From positions 1 to 64,000 of the forward strand of contig NZ_JAJSAP010000012.1 of the NCBI RefSeq assembly GCF_021729035.1: a stretch of DNA of 64,000 nt, read 5' to 3'. Shown here piece after piece: positions 19,712-27,054 of this stretch. The translations under genes were made by a program, and so were the position numbers. Under the pieces are notes generated by a model. That model was not told where the DNA came from. It searched no databases and saw nothing but the letters and a program-made list of their open reading frames with translations. Positions within the stretch are counted from its first letter, which is position 1. Each line of letters begins with the position of its first letter. The DNA comes from Microbulbifer sediminum. Its GTDB lineage: Bacteria > Pseudomonadota > Gammaproteobacteria > Pseudomonadales > Cellvibrionaceae.

Positions 19712-20107
19712 ATGAAATTCATGCTGTTGATGATCCCGGACGGTTACCGGCAGGCGGAGCCTGGCACGCTGCCGGATTGTGACCGGGTAGCTGCAATGAT
19801 GGAGTACAACCGCCAAATGGAGGAGGCGGGCGTCCTGCTGTCCCTAGAGGGGTTGCACCCGCCATCAATGGGTGCGCGGGTAACTTTTGCCAGCGGTGAA
19901 CCGGTGGTGATGGAAGGAAGCCGGCTCGACGCGACGGAATCGCTTGGCGGGTTCTGGTTAATTGAAGTGGACTCTAAAAACGAAGCAATAGACTGGGCCC
20001 GGCGCTGTCCAGCCACCTCTGGTGAGACGATCGAAGTGCGCCAGGTCCAGGAGATGGTGGCTTTTCCGGAGGAGATTCGCGAGCTGGTTGATCCAGAAGC
20101 CGGGTAA
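19712..20107 (+). CDS. YCII-related domain protein
   Basis: The 131-residue product MKFMLLMIPDGY... matches the YCII/DGPF family: ferredoxin-like fold with the strand pattern FMLLM, MMEYNRQMEEAGVLLSLEGL, a central GEPVVMEG and FWLIEVDSKNEAIDWARRCP. The family includes YciI-like enzymes of unclear reaction, often near extracytoplasmic sigma factors. The ATG at 19712 is preferred because it begins the domain; a start 13 codons earlier is possible but adds nothing conserved. No sigma factor gene is nearby. Confidence 0.83.
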   Translation: MKFMLLMIPDGYRQAEPGTLPDCDRVAAMMEYNRQMEEAGVLLSLEGLHPPSMGARVTFASGEPVVMEGSRLDATESLGGFWLIEVDSKNEAIDWARRCPATSGETIEVRQVQEMVAFPEEIRELVDPEAG

Positions 20108-20171
20108 TGCGGAGCCTGGTTGTCAGGCATGCGCTATAACTGTGGTTCGACCAGGCTATTGGGGTTTCCCG

Positions 20172-20636
20172 ATGGAAGAGCCCGAGGACCGGAATCGGCT
20201 GGTCCACCAGGAGCTGCCAGCCGAGCACGATGATCCGCTCATCCGCGCGCTGCATGTGGTAATCCGCAGCTCTGTGCGATTGCTCGCAGTGCTGATGTCA
20301 CTGGTTATCCTGTGGTCTGTAGCGGACGTGATTTATGTCCTCTACGAGCGCCTGGGTACGGAGCCAGTCTGGCTGCTGAACTACCGGGACCTGTTCGATG
20401 TGTTTGGTACCGTCATGCTGGTCCTGATCGCGATTGAGATCTTTATCAATATCCGCCTGTACCTGGGCTCCAATGTCATTCCCATCCAGCTGGTGCTGGC
20501 AACAGCATTGATGGCCATTGCCCGTAAAGTGATCGTGCTGGATCTCGCCGATGTCGGCCCCGAGCAGATCGTGGCGATTGCCGCTGCGATAGGGGCGCTG
20601 GGTGTGACCTACTGGCTGGTGACGAGAAAAAACTGA
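20172..20636 (+). CDS. PsiE-family inner-membrane protein
   Basis: The 154-residue product has an acidic cytoplasmic N-terminus (1-30) and four hydrophobic helices (about 35-57, 70-92, 102-120, 128-148), with the family-like motifs FGTVMLVLIAIEIFINIR and ARKVIVLDL. PsiE (phosphate-starvation-inducible E) has no defined biochemical role. The ATG at 20172 is chosen because it starts the acidic leader; longer frames upstream overlap the YCII gene. A bidirectional terminator separates it from the convergent M28 peptidase. Confidence 0.82.
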   Translation: MEEPEDRNRLVHQELPAEHDDPLIRALHVVIRSSVRLLAVLMSLVILWSVADVIYVLYERLGTEPVWLLNYRDLFDVFGTVMLVLIAIEIFINIRLYLGSNVIPIQLVLATALMAIARKVIVLDLADVGPEQIVAIAAAIGALGVTYWLVTRKN

Positions 20637-20652
20637 AACCGACCAGCACAAA

Positions 20653-20685
20653 CAAAAAAGCCCGGCAATTGCCGGGCTTTTATTT
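20653..20685. terminator. bidirectional terminator between psiE-like and M28 genes
   Basis: AGCCCGGC / GCCGGGCT (20659-20666, 20671-20678) with loop AATT, an A6 run on the left and TTTTATTT on the right, serving the two convergent genes. Confidence 0.9.
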
Positions 20686-20702
20686 CTGGGGATCTGCCGG
20701 TA

Positions 20703-22469
20703 TTAATTGCGGCTGTCGCTGCTGGCGTCACGAATTGCGCGGAACTCGTTGCCCTCATACCAGTTCGGCCAGGTGCGGCTGTTCGCCAGGTCCAGGCCCA
20801 GCTCAAGCCCGAGTTGCAGGTCCATAGCGGCGCCTTTCAGGTTCCACTCGGGATCATACTCGTCGCCAGGCTTGTGGTAGGCTTGGGCGGTATATTCCTC
20901 GCCTTTTTCCTGCGCCCACTCGCGACCGTGCTGGAAGCTGTCGGTACCTGAATCAAAGTACAGCATCGGCACACCCTTTTTGGCCAGGCTGAAATGGTCA
21001 GAGCGGTAGAAGTAACCCCGCTCCGGGTGGCCCTCCGGTGCCAGGTAGCGGCCCTGTTGTTTGGCGGCTTCCTCCAGTTGCTCCTCCAGCTCGCTGTTGC
21101 CGTATCCCACGACAACCACGTCGCGCATCGGCCCGAGTACCCCCATGGCATCGAAGTTGATACCCGCCACGGTCTTCTCGAGCGGTACAACCGGGTTGGC
21201 GGCATAGTATTTGGAGCCCAGCAGGCCGGACTCCTCAGCAGTGACCGCGACGAACAGAATGGAGCGTTCCGGCTGCGCCTGCTGTTCGGAGAGCTGTTGT
21301 GCCATCGCCAGCAGGCCGGCGGTACCGGTGGCGTTGTCGACGGCTCCGTTGAAGATATGGTCCTCGCCGGCGGCATTTTTGTTTACGCCCAGATGGTCCC
21401 AGTGCGCGGTGTAGATCACGGCTTCGTCCGGGTACTTGCTGCCCGGCAGTCGCGCTACCACATTACGGGAGTCCGAGGTGCGCAGCTCGTTTTCCAGCCG
21501 GACACTGGCAGAGAGGCCCAGTGACTTGGGTTTGAAGCCCCGGGTCTTGGCCGCTTCCATTTCCCGGGCAAGGTCCAGGCCCGCAGCCTGGAAGACTTCC
21601 TGCGCGGCATCACCGGTCATCCAGGCTTCCACTGCCACGCGGTCGCGGTTCTTGTCCTCTGCAGCCAGGCTGATCTGGGCACCGGACCAGCTACCGCTGA
21701 CGACTTCCCAGGGATACCCGGCGGCACCGGTCTCATGAATGATGATGGCACCGTCGGCACCCTGGCGGGCTGCTTCCTCAAACTTGTAGCTCCAGCGGCC
21801 GTAGTAGGTCATGGCATTGCCATTGAACAGGGCCTTGTCCTGGGTGGCATAGCCGGGATCATTGACCAGGATTACTGCCGTCTTACCGCTCATGTCGAGC
21901 CCGGCATAGTCATTCCAGTCATTCTCCGGCGCGACAATGCCGTAACCGACGAACACCAGCTCGCTGTTCTCCAGCGCGGAGCTGTCAGTCTGGCGTTGGG
22001 TAAAGGCGACCATGTCGGAGAGGGGTTGCAGTGACTTGCTGAAATCGCCTCCCGCTATTTCCAGAGGGGTGGATTCAATCTGCATCTCCACTACCGGCAC
22101 CTGCTGGAACCAGCTGGGCTCACCCTGTGCATCCACTGTGCCCGGCTCCATGCCTGCTGCCCGGAACTGCTCGGCAAGGTAGTCGACGGTCAGGCTTTCA
22201 CCCTCGGTCGCCGGTGCGCGCCCCTGGAATTTGTCAGAGGCCAGGACAGCCACATGTTTGTGCAGGTCCGCGGCAATGGCATTCACTTGTGCCTGTGCGT
22301 CTTTGTCCAGTGGCGGTTGAGCGGCCGCGCTATGCTCCGCCTGCGCCCGGTCTTCTGCTGGTTGTGCCGTGCCCTGTGTGGTGTCCTTGCCGCAGCCGGC
22401 AAGCGCGCCGCTGACGGCCACAGCGAGGCCCAGCCGACGCCAGAGAGTGGTTATCTGCATGGAATTCAT
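20703..22469 (-). CDS. M28-family zinc aminopeptidase lipoprotein
   Basis: Exported metallopeptidase of 588 residues. The signal peptide ends in ALAGC (Cys26), so it should be lipid-anchored. A PA domain (about 150-300) is inserted before the M28 catalytic core (about 330-560). Zinc ligands and catalytic residues are visible: TAHWDHLG (His), NGAVDNATG (Asp bridging), TAEESGLLG (Glu), NFDAMG (Asp) and YHKPGDEYD (His). All are intact. Such enzymes release N-terminal residues from peptides in the periplasm or outside the cell. It is followed by a shared terminator. Confidence 0.93.
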   Translation of the reverse strand: MNSMQITTLWRRLGLAVAVSGALAGCGKDTTQGTAQPAEDRAQAEHSAAAQPPLDKDAQAQVNAIAADLHKHVAVLASDKFQGRAPATEGESLTVDYLAEQFRAAGMEPGTVDAQGEPSWFQQVPVVEMQIESTPLEIAGGDFSKSLQPLSDMVAFTQRQTDSSALENSELVFVGYGIVAPENDWNDYAGLDMSGKTAVILVNDPGYATQDKALFNGNAMTYYGRWSYKFEEAARQGADGAIIIHETGAAGYPWEVVSGSWSGAQISLAAEDKNRDRVAVEAWMTGDAAQEVFQAAGLDLAREMEAAKTRGFKPKSLGLSASVRLENELRTSDSRNVVARLPGSKYPDEAVIYTAHWDHLGVNKNAAGEDHIFNGAVDNATGTAGLLAMAQQLSEQQAQPERSILFVAVTAEESGLLGSKYYAANPVVPLEKTVAGINFDAMGVLGPMRDVVVVGYGNSELEEQLEEAAKQQGRYLAPEGHPERGYFYRSDHFSLAKKGVPMLYFDSGTDSFQHGREWAQEKGEEYTAQAYHKPGDEYDPEWNLKGAAMDLQLGLELGLDLANSRTWPNWYEGNEFRAIRDASSDSRN

Positions 22470-22639
22470 CCTGTGAGAGTTATTCTGGACCAGTTAAGTT
22501 AGCAAAAAGCGCGCCTCGCACCGAGAGATTCTGTGCTGAAAAAGGGGAAGTGCGCAGTAAATAGTGCTGGCTGGGTGCGGGGTCGGTGGGTGGGATTGTG
22601 GCTGCGCCCGGAAGCCGGGCGGTCGCGAGCCGGTCCTGT

Positions 22640-22673
22640 TCCCACCGGCACCGGCTTTGCCGGGCCGGTGGGA
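22640..22673. repeat. long intergenic hairpin between M14 and M28 genes
   Basis: TCCCACCGGC (22640-22649) pairs with GCCGGTGGGA (22664-22673); inside it CCGGC/GCCGG (22651-22655, 22659-22663) closes a TTT loop, with a single bulged A. The result is a nearly continuous 15-bp stem without a T-run. It could be a REP-like element or a processing/attenuation hairpin between the two minus-strand peptidase genes. Confidence 0.65.
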
Positions 22674-22695
22674 GAGGTGGCCGGAGAAGCCGGGA

Positions 22696-23826
22696 CTAGT
22701 CCTTGCGGAGGTTCTTGAGTGTTTCCCGGATCGGGAACAGGATATCCCGTGCCAGCTGCTGGGAGCGGGCCGGTGACCAGCCCTCGACCGGGTCGGGCAG
22801 GTTGTCGTTATCCTTGAACGGCATCTCCAGGGTCAGGGCCAGCGTGCGGAACTGGTGGCCGCACCAGTTGGTGCCGACGGTCATGTTGGCCTTGCCGGGT
22901 TTGTCCAGGTCGTAGCCGCGCTCGGTCTGGAAATCGGGGCTCGCGGCCACAAATGCGCGTTTGAATGTCTCTTCCAGCTGTGCATGCCGCTCATCGTAGC
23001 CCGGGATGCCCTCGCAGGCGGCGACGAAGTTGAATGGCAGGGCCTCGTCGCCGTGGATGTCGAGGAAGATATCGCCGCCCACTTCCAGCATTTTCTGCCG
23101 CACCAGGAATACCTCGGGACTGCGCTCCATGCTGGGGTCCTGCCACTCGCGATTCAGGTTGGCTCCAGCCGCGTTGGTGCGCAGGTGACCGCGTACGCTG
23201 CCGTCCGGGTTCATATTGGGCACGACATGGAAAACCGTATCCTCGAGCAATGTGCGCGCTGACGGGTTCGCATCGTCCAGCAGCGCTTCCAGGAAGCCTT
23301 CAACAAACCATTCGGCCATGGTCTCTCCTGGATGCTGGCGCGCGATCATCCAGACCCGGTGCTTCGCGTTTTCTACGTCGCCGATGGTCAGCAGGGACAT
23401 GTCGCGGCCGTCCAGGGTCTGTCCCTGGGTTTCCAGCGTCACTTCGTCGTGGCACTGGGCCCAGGCCAGCAGGTCCAGGTGACGGTCCCAGGTGAAGGGG
23501 GCAAAATACGCCAGGTAGATCGCCGGTCGTTCCAGCTCGACGGTAAAGTCGAGGGTGTTGCCGTCGTACTCTGCGGGGATGCGGAACCAGTCCTGCCGGT
23601 CATAGGAAGCGCACACGCGGTAGTTCTCCCAGCCCTCCGGGTAGGCGGCCTTGCCAGCATTAGTGATGCGGAACGGCAGTGACTCGCCTACCTTGCCTTC
23701 CAGGCGAAAGTGGAACCACTGGTAGAAATCGGAGTTGTTGTCGCGACGGATGGCCAGTTCAACCGGTCGGCTGTCGCTGTTGATGACTTCGATGTTGCCG
23801 CTGTCAAAAGCGCTACTGATATGCAT
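22696..23826 (-). CDS. M14-family zinc carboxypeptidase (cytosolic carboxypeptidase-like)
   Basis: The 376-residue product has an N-terminal beta-rich CCP-type domain (about 1-125) and an M14 catalytic domain. Zinc and catalytic residues: RQHPGETMAEW (His, Glu), NPDGSVRGHLRTN, NLNREW (Arg/Asn substrate motifs), LDIHGDE (His) and the catalytic Glu in LTLEMPF. There is no signal peptide, so it is cytosolic. Bacterial members resemble eukaryotic deglutamylases, but substrates are unknown. The ATG at 23826 is chosen because GGAG lies 10 bp upstream and the domain starts there. Confidence 0.9.
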   Translation of the reverse strand: MHISSAFDSGNIEVINSDSRPVELAIRRDNNSDFYQWFHFRLEGKVGESLPFRITNAGKAAYPEGWENYRVCASYDRQDWFRIPAEYDGNTLDFTVELERPAIYLAYFAPFTWDRHLDLLAWAQCHDEVTLETQGQTLDGRDMSLLTIGDVENAKHRVWMIARQHPGETMAEWFVEGFLEALLDDANPSARTLLEDTVFHVVPNMNPDGSVRGHLRTNAAGANLNREWQDPSMERSPEVFLVRQKMLEVGGDIFLDIHGDEALPFNFVAACEGIPGYDERHAQLEETFKRAFVAASPDFQTERGYDLDKPGKANMTVGTNWCGHQFRTLALTLEMPFKDNDNLPDPVEGWSPARSQQLARDILFPIRETLKNLRKD

Positions 23827-23940
23827 GAAAATTGAGCTCCAGTCCTGATATGCGCGGCAAGGATAACAGGGCGTGAGGCTATTTTTTACCGAAAGGGGCG
23901 GGGCGGGGCCTTGTGTGGGGCCTCGGCTGGGGAGCGGGCG

Positions 23941-23981
23941 CGCAAAATAAAAGGGCGCGGTCCCTTCTGGAGACCGCGCCC
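23941..23981 (-). terminator. Rho-independent terminator (minus strand)
   Basis: On the minus strand GGGCGCGGTC / GACCGCGCCC (10 bp, plus 23972-23981 and 23953-23962) with loop TCCAGAAGG is followed by TTTTATTTTG. It is about 240 bp beyond the SYLF gene stop, unusually far, which suggests that it ends a separate RNA. Confidence 0.85.
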
Positions 23982-24150
23982 CTGCCTTCCCTGGCGGCAC
24001 CTGAGCGACTACTGCTCCCTGAAATTCCCGGCGACGCTCGGGACGACCGCTGACTGTCCCGACCTGGTCACTAGTGCATGATCCCGCACATCAGAAATTC
24101 TGTACTGCTCCCTTACATTCCGCGTCAGGTGCTGTTTAAAGTTTAGGCAG
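23945..24150 (-). ncRNA. candidate CsrB/RsmZ-type CsrA-binding small RNA
   Basis: The minus strand of this gene-free stretch carries eight GGA triplets (nine if 24169 is included), seven of them GGGA, mostly AGGGA or CGGGA. Several lie in predicted hairpin loops: TGTA-loop-TACA (plus 24101-24117), GTGC-loop-GCAC (24074-24089) and TGCC-loop-GGCA (23983-23999); a 7-bp stem pairs 24038-24044 with 24056-24062. It ends in a strong Rho-independent terminator. Multiple GGA loops plus a terminator are the hallmark of CsrB/RsmX/Y/Z RNAs that titrate CsrA. A possible -10 (TAAACT, near 24139-24144) would start a transcript of about 190 nt. No perfect GacA box was found. The 5' end is a guess. Confidence 0.42.
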
Positions 24151-24217
24151 GCGTAGCGCGCGTGTGGCCTCCCCTGCACAAATTGGCGGCATAATGGTTA
24201 ACTTTTGACCACTCTGG

Positions 24218-24787
24218 TCAGTCATGGTTCAGTTCGGGATCTTTCCAGAATTTGGTCCCCTTGAGCGTGGCCTGCAGGGCGATACCGCTCTCGGTCAGCT
24301 GGTAGACGCGCATCCCGTCGACCACGACCTCGCGACTGACCGCGGCGCCCTTGTCCTGGGCCTTCGCAGCGGCGTCCGCATGACCGCCAAAAGACCAGCC
24401 GCTCTCGACAAAGCGCTCCATCACCGCGGGGGAGTCGAAGACAAACAGGGCCCGGAAGTCCTTGACCCCTAGGCCGAGACCAACCCCGAGTTCGCCCATC
24501 TTCATATAAGTGCGGTCGCGATTGCGATTGTCGACCGCCACCCCATAGCCGGTGGAGGCGCTGGCAAGCAGCAGGTTGACGTTAACGTTGCTGAAGACGG
24601 CGTAGCCCGGTGCGGCCGCCACGTCACCGCGGAGGTCCGGCTGTAGCCGGTAGAGCTCAGCCAGTACCTCTCGCTCGGTGCGATCGATGTGCTGCCGGCG
24701 GTCATCCCGGGTCTGGCCGGGCGCGGTGCAGGCAGAGGAGAGCAGGGTGCTGATAATCAGGGTGCCCAGGGCAAGTCGGCGGAACAT
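24218..24787 (-). CDS. SYLF (Ysc84-like) domain lipoprotein
   Basis: The 189-residue product starts at ATG 24787 with GAGG 8 bp upstream; an in-frame start 11 codons earlier would precede the signal peptide with a polar tail. The signal peptide ends in LLSSAC (Cys20). The SYLF lipid-binding domain follows: AAPGYAVFSNVNVNLLLASASTGYGVAV, then TYMKMGELGVGLGLGVKDFRALFVF and the closing VYQLTESGIALQATLKGTKFW region, described in segments. SYLF domains bind phosphoinositide-like lipids in eukaryotes; the bacterial role is undefined. Confidence 0.87.
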   Translation of the reverse strand: MFRRLALGTLIISTLLSSACTAPGQTRDDRRQHIDRTEREVLAELYRLQPDLRGDVAAAPGYAVFSNVNVNLLLASASTGYGVAVDNRNRDRTYMKMGELGVGLGLGVKDFRALFVFDSPAVMERFVESGWSFGGHADAAAKAQDKGAAVSREVVVDGMRVYQLTESGIALQATLKGTKFWKDPELNHD

Positions 24788-24863
24788 GGGAGAGTCCTCG
24801 TTGTTATTGTCTTGGTTCATTTAAGCAGAGGGTGCTGCGGTGCTCGAGCGGTTAATGCCCGCT

Positions 24864-24893
24864 TTGCGACGTATCGCACACAGGTGGTAGAGT
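24864..24893 (+). promoter_or_regulatory. possible sigma-70 promoter of the 24975 lipoprotein gene
   Basis: TTGCGA (24864-24869) and TAGAGT (24888-24893) are separated by 18 bp, giving a leader of about 75 nt. The match to consensus is moderate. Confidence 0.4.
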
Positions 24894-24974
24894 GCGCCAC
24901 TTTCGGCCGCTGTACCGATTAGGTAAGCTATGTGGCCCACTTTCTGACTCTGATAAAACACCGAGAGAGAGACC

Positions 24975-25457
24975 ATGAACAAAACTGCCAAGCGCGGTAT
25001 TGCCGCCAGCTGCCTGCTGGTAATGATGATGAACCTGACCGCCTGCGGTTACTTCCTGTACCCCGAGCGCAAGGGCCAGACCGGTGGTCGCGTCGACCCC
25101 ACGGTCGTTATCCTGGACGGCGCAGCGCTCCTGTTCGGTATCCTCCCGGGCGTGGTGGCCTTCGCCGTGGACTTTGCCACCGGTGCTATCTACCTGCCCG
25201 CTGGCAGTAGCTCTGCGGTAGATCGCCACGTGAGTGCAGCCGACGTCGAGGGTGCTGAAACAGTTGTCGACCAGCAGGGCCAGGTGTGGCTGAAAATGCC
25301 GGTTAACAAAGTATCCGCGGAAGCCGACAACCTGGAGCAACTGAGCGCCACCCTGTCTTCCGCAACCGGCGAGCAGGTGGCTGTGAAGGATATTGTCTGG
25401 GTAGAGGATCTCGCTGCACTGCGGGCCGCCCGGGCCGAGCGCACCGCGGCGCTCTGA
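24975..25457 (+). CDS. conserved small lipoprotein (CGYFLYPER family)
   Basis: The 160-residue product has a lipobox LTAC at Cys24 followed by CGYFLYPERKGQTGGRVDP and two hydrophobic turns ending AVDFATGAIYLP. Relatives are widespread in pseudomonads and are sometimes wrongly labelled polyribonucleotide nucleotidyltransferase in databases. The C-terminal half is a soluble domain without a recognisable fold. GAGAGAG precedes the ATG. Function unknown; probably an outer- or inner-membrane-anchored envelope protein. Confidence 0.82.
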   Translation: MNKTAKRGIAASCLLVMMMNLTACGYFLYPERKGQTGGRVDPTVVILDGAALLFGILPGVVAFAVDFATGAIYLPAGSSSAVDRHVSAADVEGAETVVDQQGQVWLKMPVNKVSAEADNLEQLSATLSSATGEQVAVKDIVWVEDLAALRAARAERTAAL

Positions 25458-25909
25458 TTCCTTGGGGCGTTCTGGCCCCGCTTTCCCCGGTGGCGCCGCT
25501 GTGGCCCACCGGGGCGTCAACGACAAGAGTAACAGCGGGCATCAGCAGCCCGGTCGCTATTCGCTCCGGTGCTTGCCGCCGGTATGCCCGTGGGGCCGGC
25601 CAGCTGCTTATACCGCTTATGTATACCCCTGATATTGTTTAAGTGGGGTGAATCCTCTCCCTGCACCAGGCTGGCTCCCAGCAACTTCGCGCCCGCACCA
25701 CTACCTGAAAACAAGCTTCACTGCCGGGGAATCCGGGGAGAGCGGGTATATGCCCGTGAGTCGCGATCAGAGCGCAGGCCTGCAATCGCTGTTGCCGAGT
25801 CGCCTGCGGCGTGACTGCGGGGCGAGCCATGCTGTGGCGTCGACACGGCTGCGCTGGCGCCACTCCGGGCACGACCGGGCCGTCAGCCCGAGAAGTCGGT
25901 CGATGCCGT
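25458..25909. other. 450-bp gene-free stretch between convergent genes
   Basis: No convincing gene is seen. Two hairpins follow the lipoprotein gene: GGGGC-loop-GCCCC near 25464-25480 and CCCCGGTGG / CCACCGGGG near 25486-25516, neither with a clean T-run. Open frames here lack Shine-Dalgarno sequences and credible protein composition. Confidence 0.5.
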
Positions 25910-26920
25910 TCAGGCTGGCTCTGGCTCTACCAGAATCGCCTTGCGCCAGGCCTTCGGTGAGGTGCCCGTCCAGCGCCGGAATGCCTTGCCAAATGCGCTC
26001 TCGTCGCAGTAGCCCAGGGCTGCGGCGATTTCCGAGTTGTTGCGTTTGCCCGCGGTAAGCCATTGGCGCGCATAGTGGCAGCGCACCTCGTCCTGGATGG
26101 CCCTGAAGCTGGCGTTTTCCGTCGTGAGCTTGCGTCCCAGGTGGCGGGGGCTCATGCACAGCCGGCTCGCAACCTGTTCCCGCGTGAGTTGCGGTTCCTG
26201 CTGCAACAGGTGGGCTACCCGCAGTTGCAGGCTCTTGTCATTCAGTGATTTCAGCAGCGCATCGGCCTCGGGTTTGAGGCGCTTCATTACCTGATGGTCC
26301 GCAGCCACCAGCCGGGTGCCGAGGTCCTCCGGCCGCAACCGGATGGCCGAAACCGGGGCGCCGAAGTGCACGGCGGTCTGCAGGGCTTGCTGGTACTGGT
26401 GCTGGGTTGTCAGTGATGGGGCGGGATAGGCCAGTTGCAGGCTGTGCGCGCGGAGCTGTCCCCCGGTCATCTCGCGGATCTGGGTGAGGCAGGCGGCCAG
26501 TACCGTTTCAACCCGCAGCTGTGCGCAGCAGACGTAGTTGGGCAGGTAGCACAGGTCCACATGCTGGGCGCCACGGCGCAACTCAAACTGGCCACCCTCA
26601 CCGACCAGCGGGTGATACTGCAGTAGCTGGTCAATTGCCTGGCCCAGGTTTTCCTGGGTCATCAACAGATAGCCCACCAGGCCCAATTGGCTGGCCTGGA
26701 TGGCCTGCCCGAGACGGATGCCCAGCAGCGGGTCCGAATGGCTGTCTGCGAGGCATTTCCACAATTGCTCCTGGCGTTCCATGGGAACACGATCATGCTG
26801 GTCAATATCGGCCAGAATGTTCCGTGCATCACATGGCAGGGATTTGCCCATACCGTTCAGGGCCGATGCCAGTGCGCGGGAATAGTTTAAAGTGACACTT
26901 CTTGAATCTCTGCGTAACAT
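25910..26920 (-). CDS. AraC-family regulator (OruR-like) divergent from the monooxygenase operon
   Basis: The 336-residue product has the Arabinose_bd-type N-terminal domain (about 20-200) and a C-terminal AraC double helix-turn-helix (about 235-330: LTREQVASRLCMSPRHLGRKL ... EIAAALGYCDESAFGKAFRRWTG, given in parts). ATG 26920 is chosen; upstream in-frame sequence overlaps the divergent gene and is not plausible. It is transcribed away from the flavin monooxygenase operon across a 134-bp gap, the classic layout of a local activator. Confidence 0.9.
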   Translation of the reverse strand: MLRRDSRSVTLNYSRALASALNGMGKSLPCDARNILADIDQHDRVPMERQEQLWKCLADSHSDPLLGIRLGQAIQASQLGLVGYLLMTQENLGQAIDQLLQYHPLVGEGGQFELRRGAQHVDLCYLPNYVCCAQLRVETVLAACLTQIREMTGGQLRAHSLQLAYPAPSLTTQHQYQQALQTAVHFGAPVSAIRLRPEDLGTRLVAADHQVMKRLKPEADALLKSLNDKSLQLRVAHLLQQEPQLTREQVASRLCMSPRHLGRKLTTENASFRAIQDEVRCHYARQWLTAGKRNNSEIAAALGYCDESAFGKAFRRWTGTSPKAWRKAILVEPEPA

Positions 26921-26921
26921 C

Positions 26922-27027
26922 ACGCCTGTCCGTAAATCACCAGTTATGGCCCGATTATGACGAACGCCTGAAGGGTTGTCACTGTATATTGCGGTGATGT
27001 GCCGGGGTCGATGCATGTTCCCCCGGC
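26922..27027. promoter_or_regulatory. divergent control region with direct repeats and a hairpin
   Basis: ACGCCTG occurs twice in the same orientation, at 26922-26928 and 26964-26970, exactly 42 bp apart (four helical turns). The second copy overlaps the -35 position of a candidate -10 TATATT (26985-26990) for the monooxygenase gene. GCCGGGG / CCCCGGC (27001-27007, 27021-27027) forms a hairpin in the leader. The repeats are candidate sites for the divergent AraC-type regulator. Confidence 0.4.
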
Positions 27028-27054
27028 AACAATGGAACAGAGGTGACAATAACA

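Noticed and set aside
24101..24117. TGTAAG...TACA considered as a GacA binding box
   Set aside because: The second half-site and spacing do not match TGTAAG-N6-CTTACA, and the sequence lies within the proposed RNA, where it forms a GGA loop instead.
25569..25814. 81-codon frame in the gap between the lipoprotein and AraC genes
   Set aside because: No Shine-Dalgarno, no recognisable motif, and competing frames are equally open.
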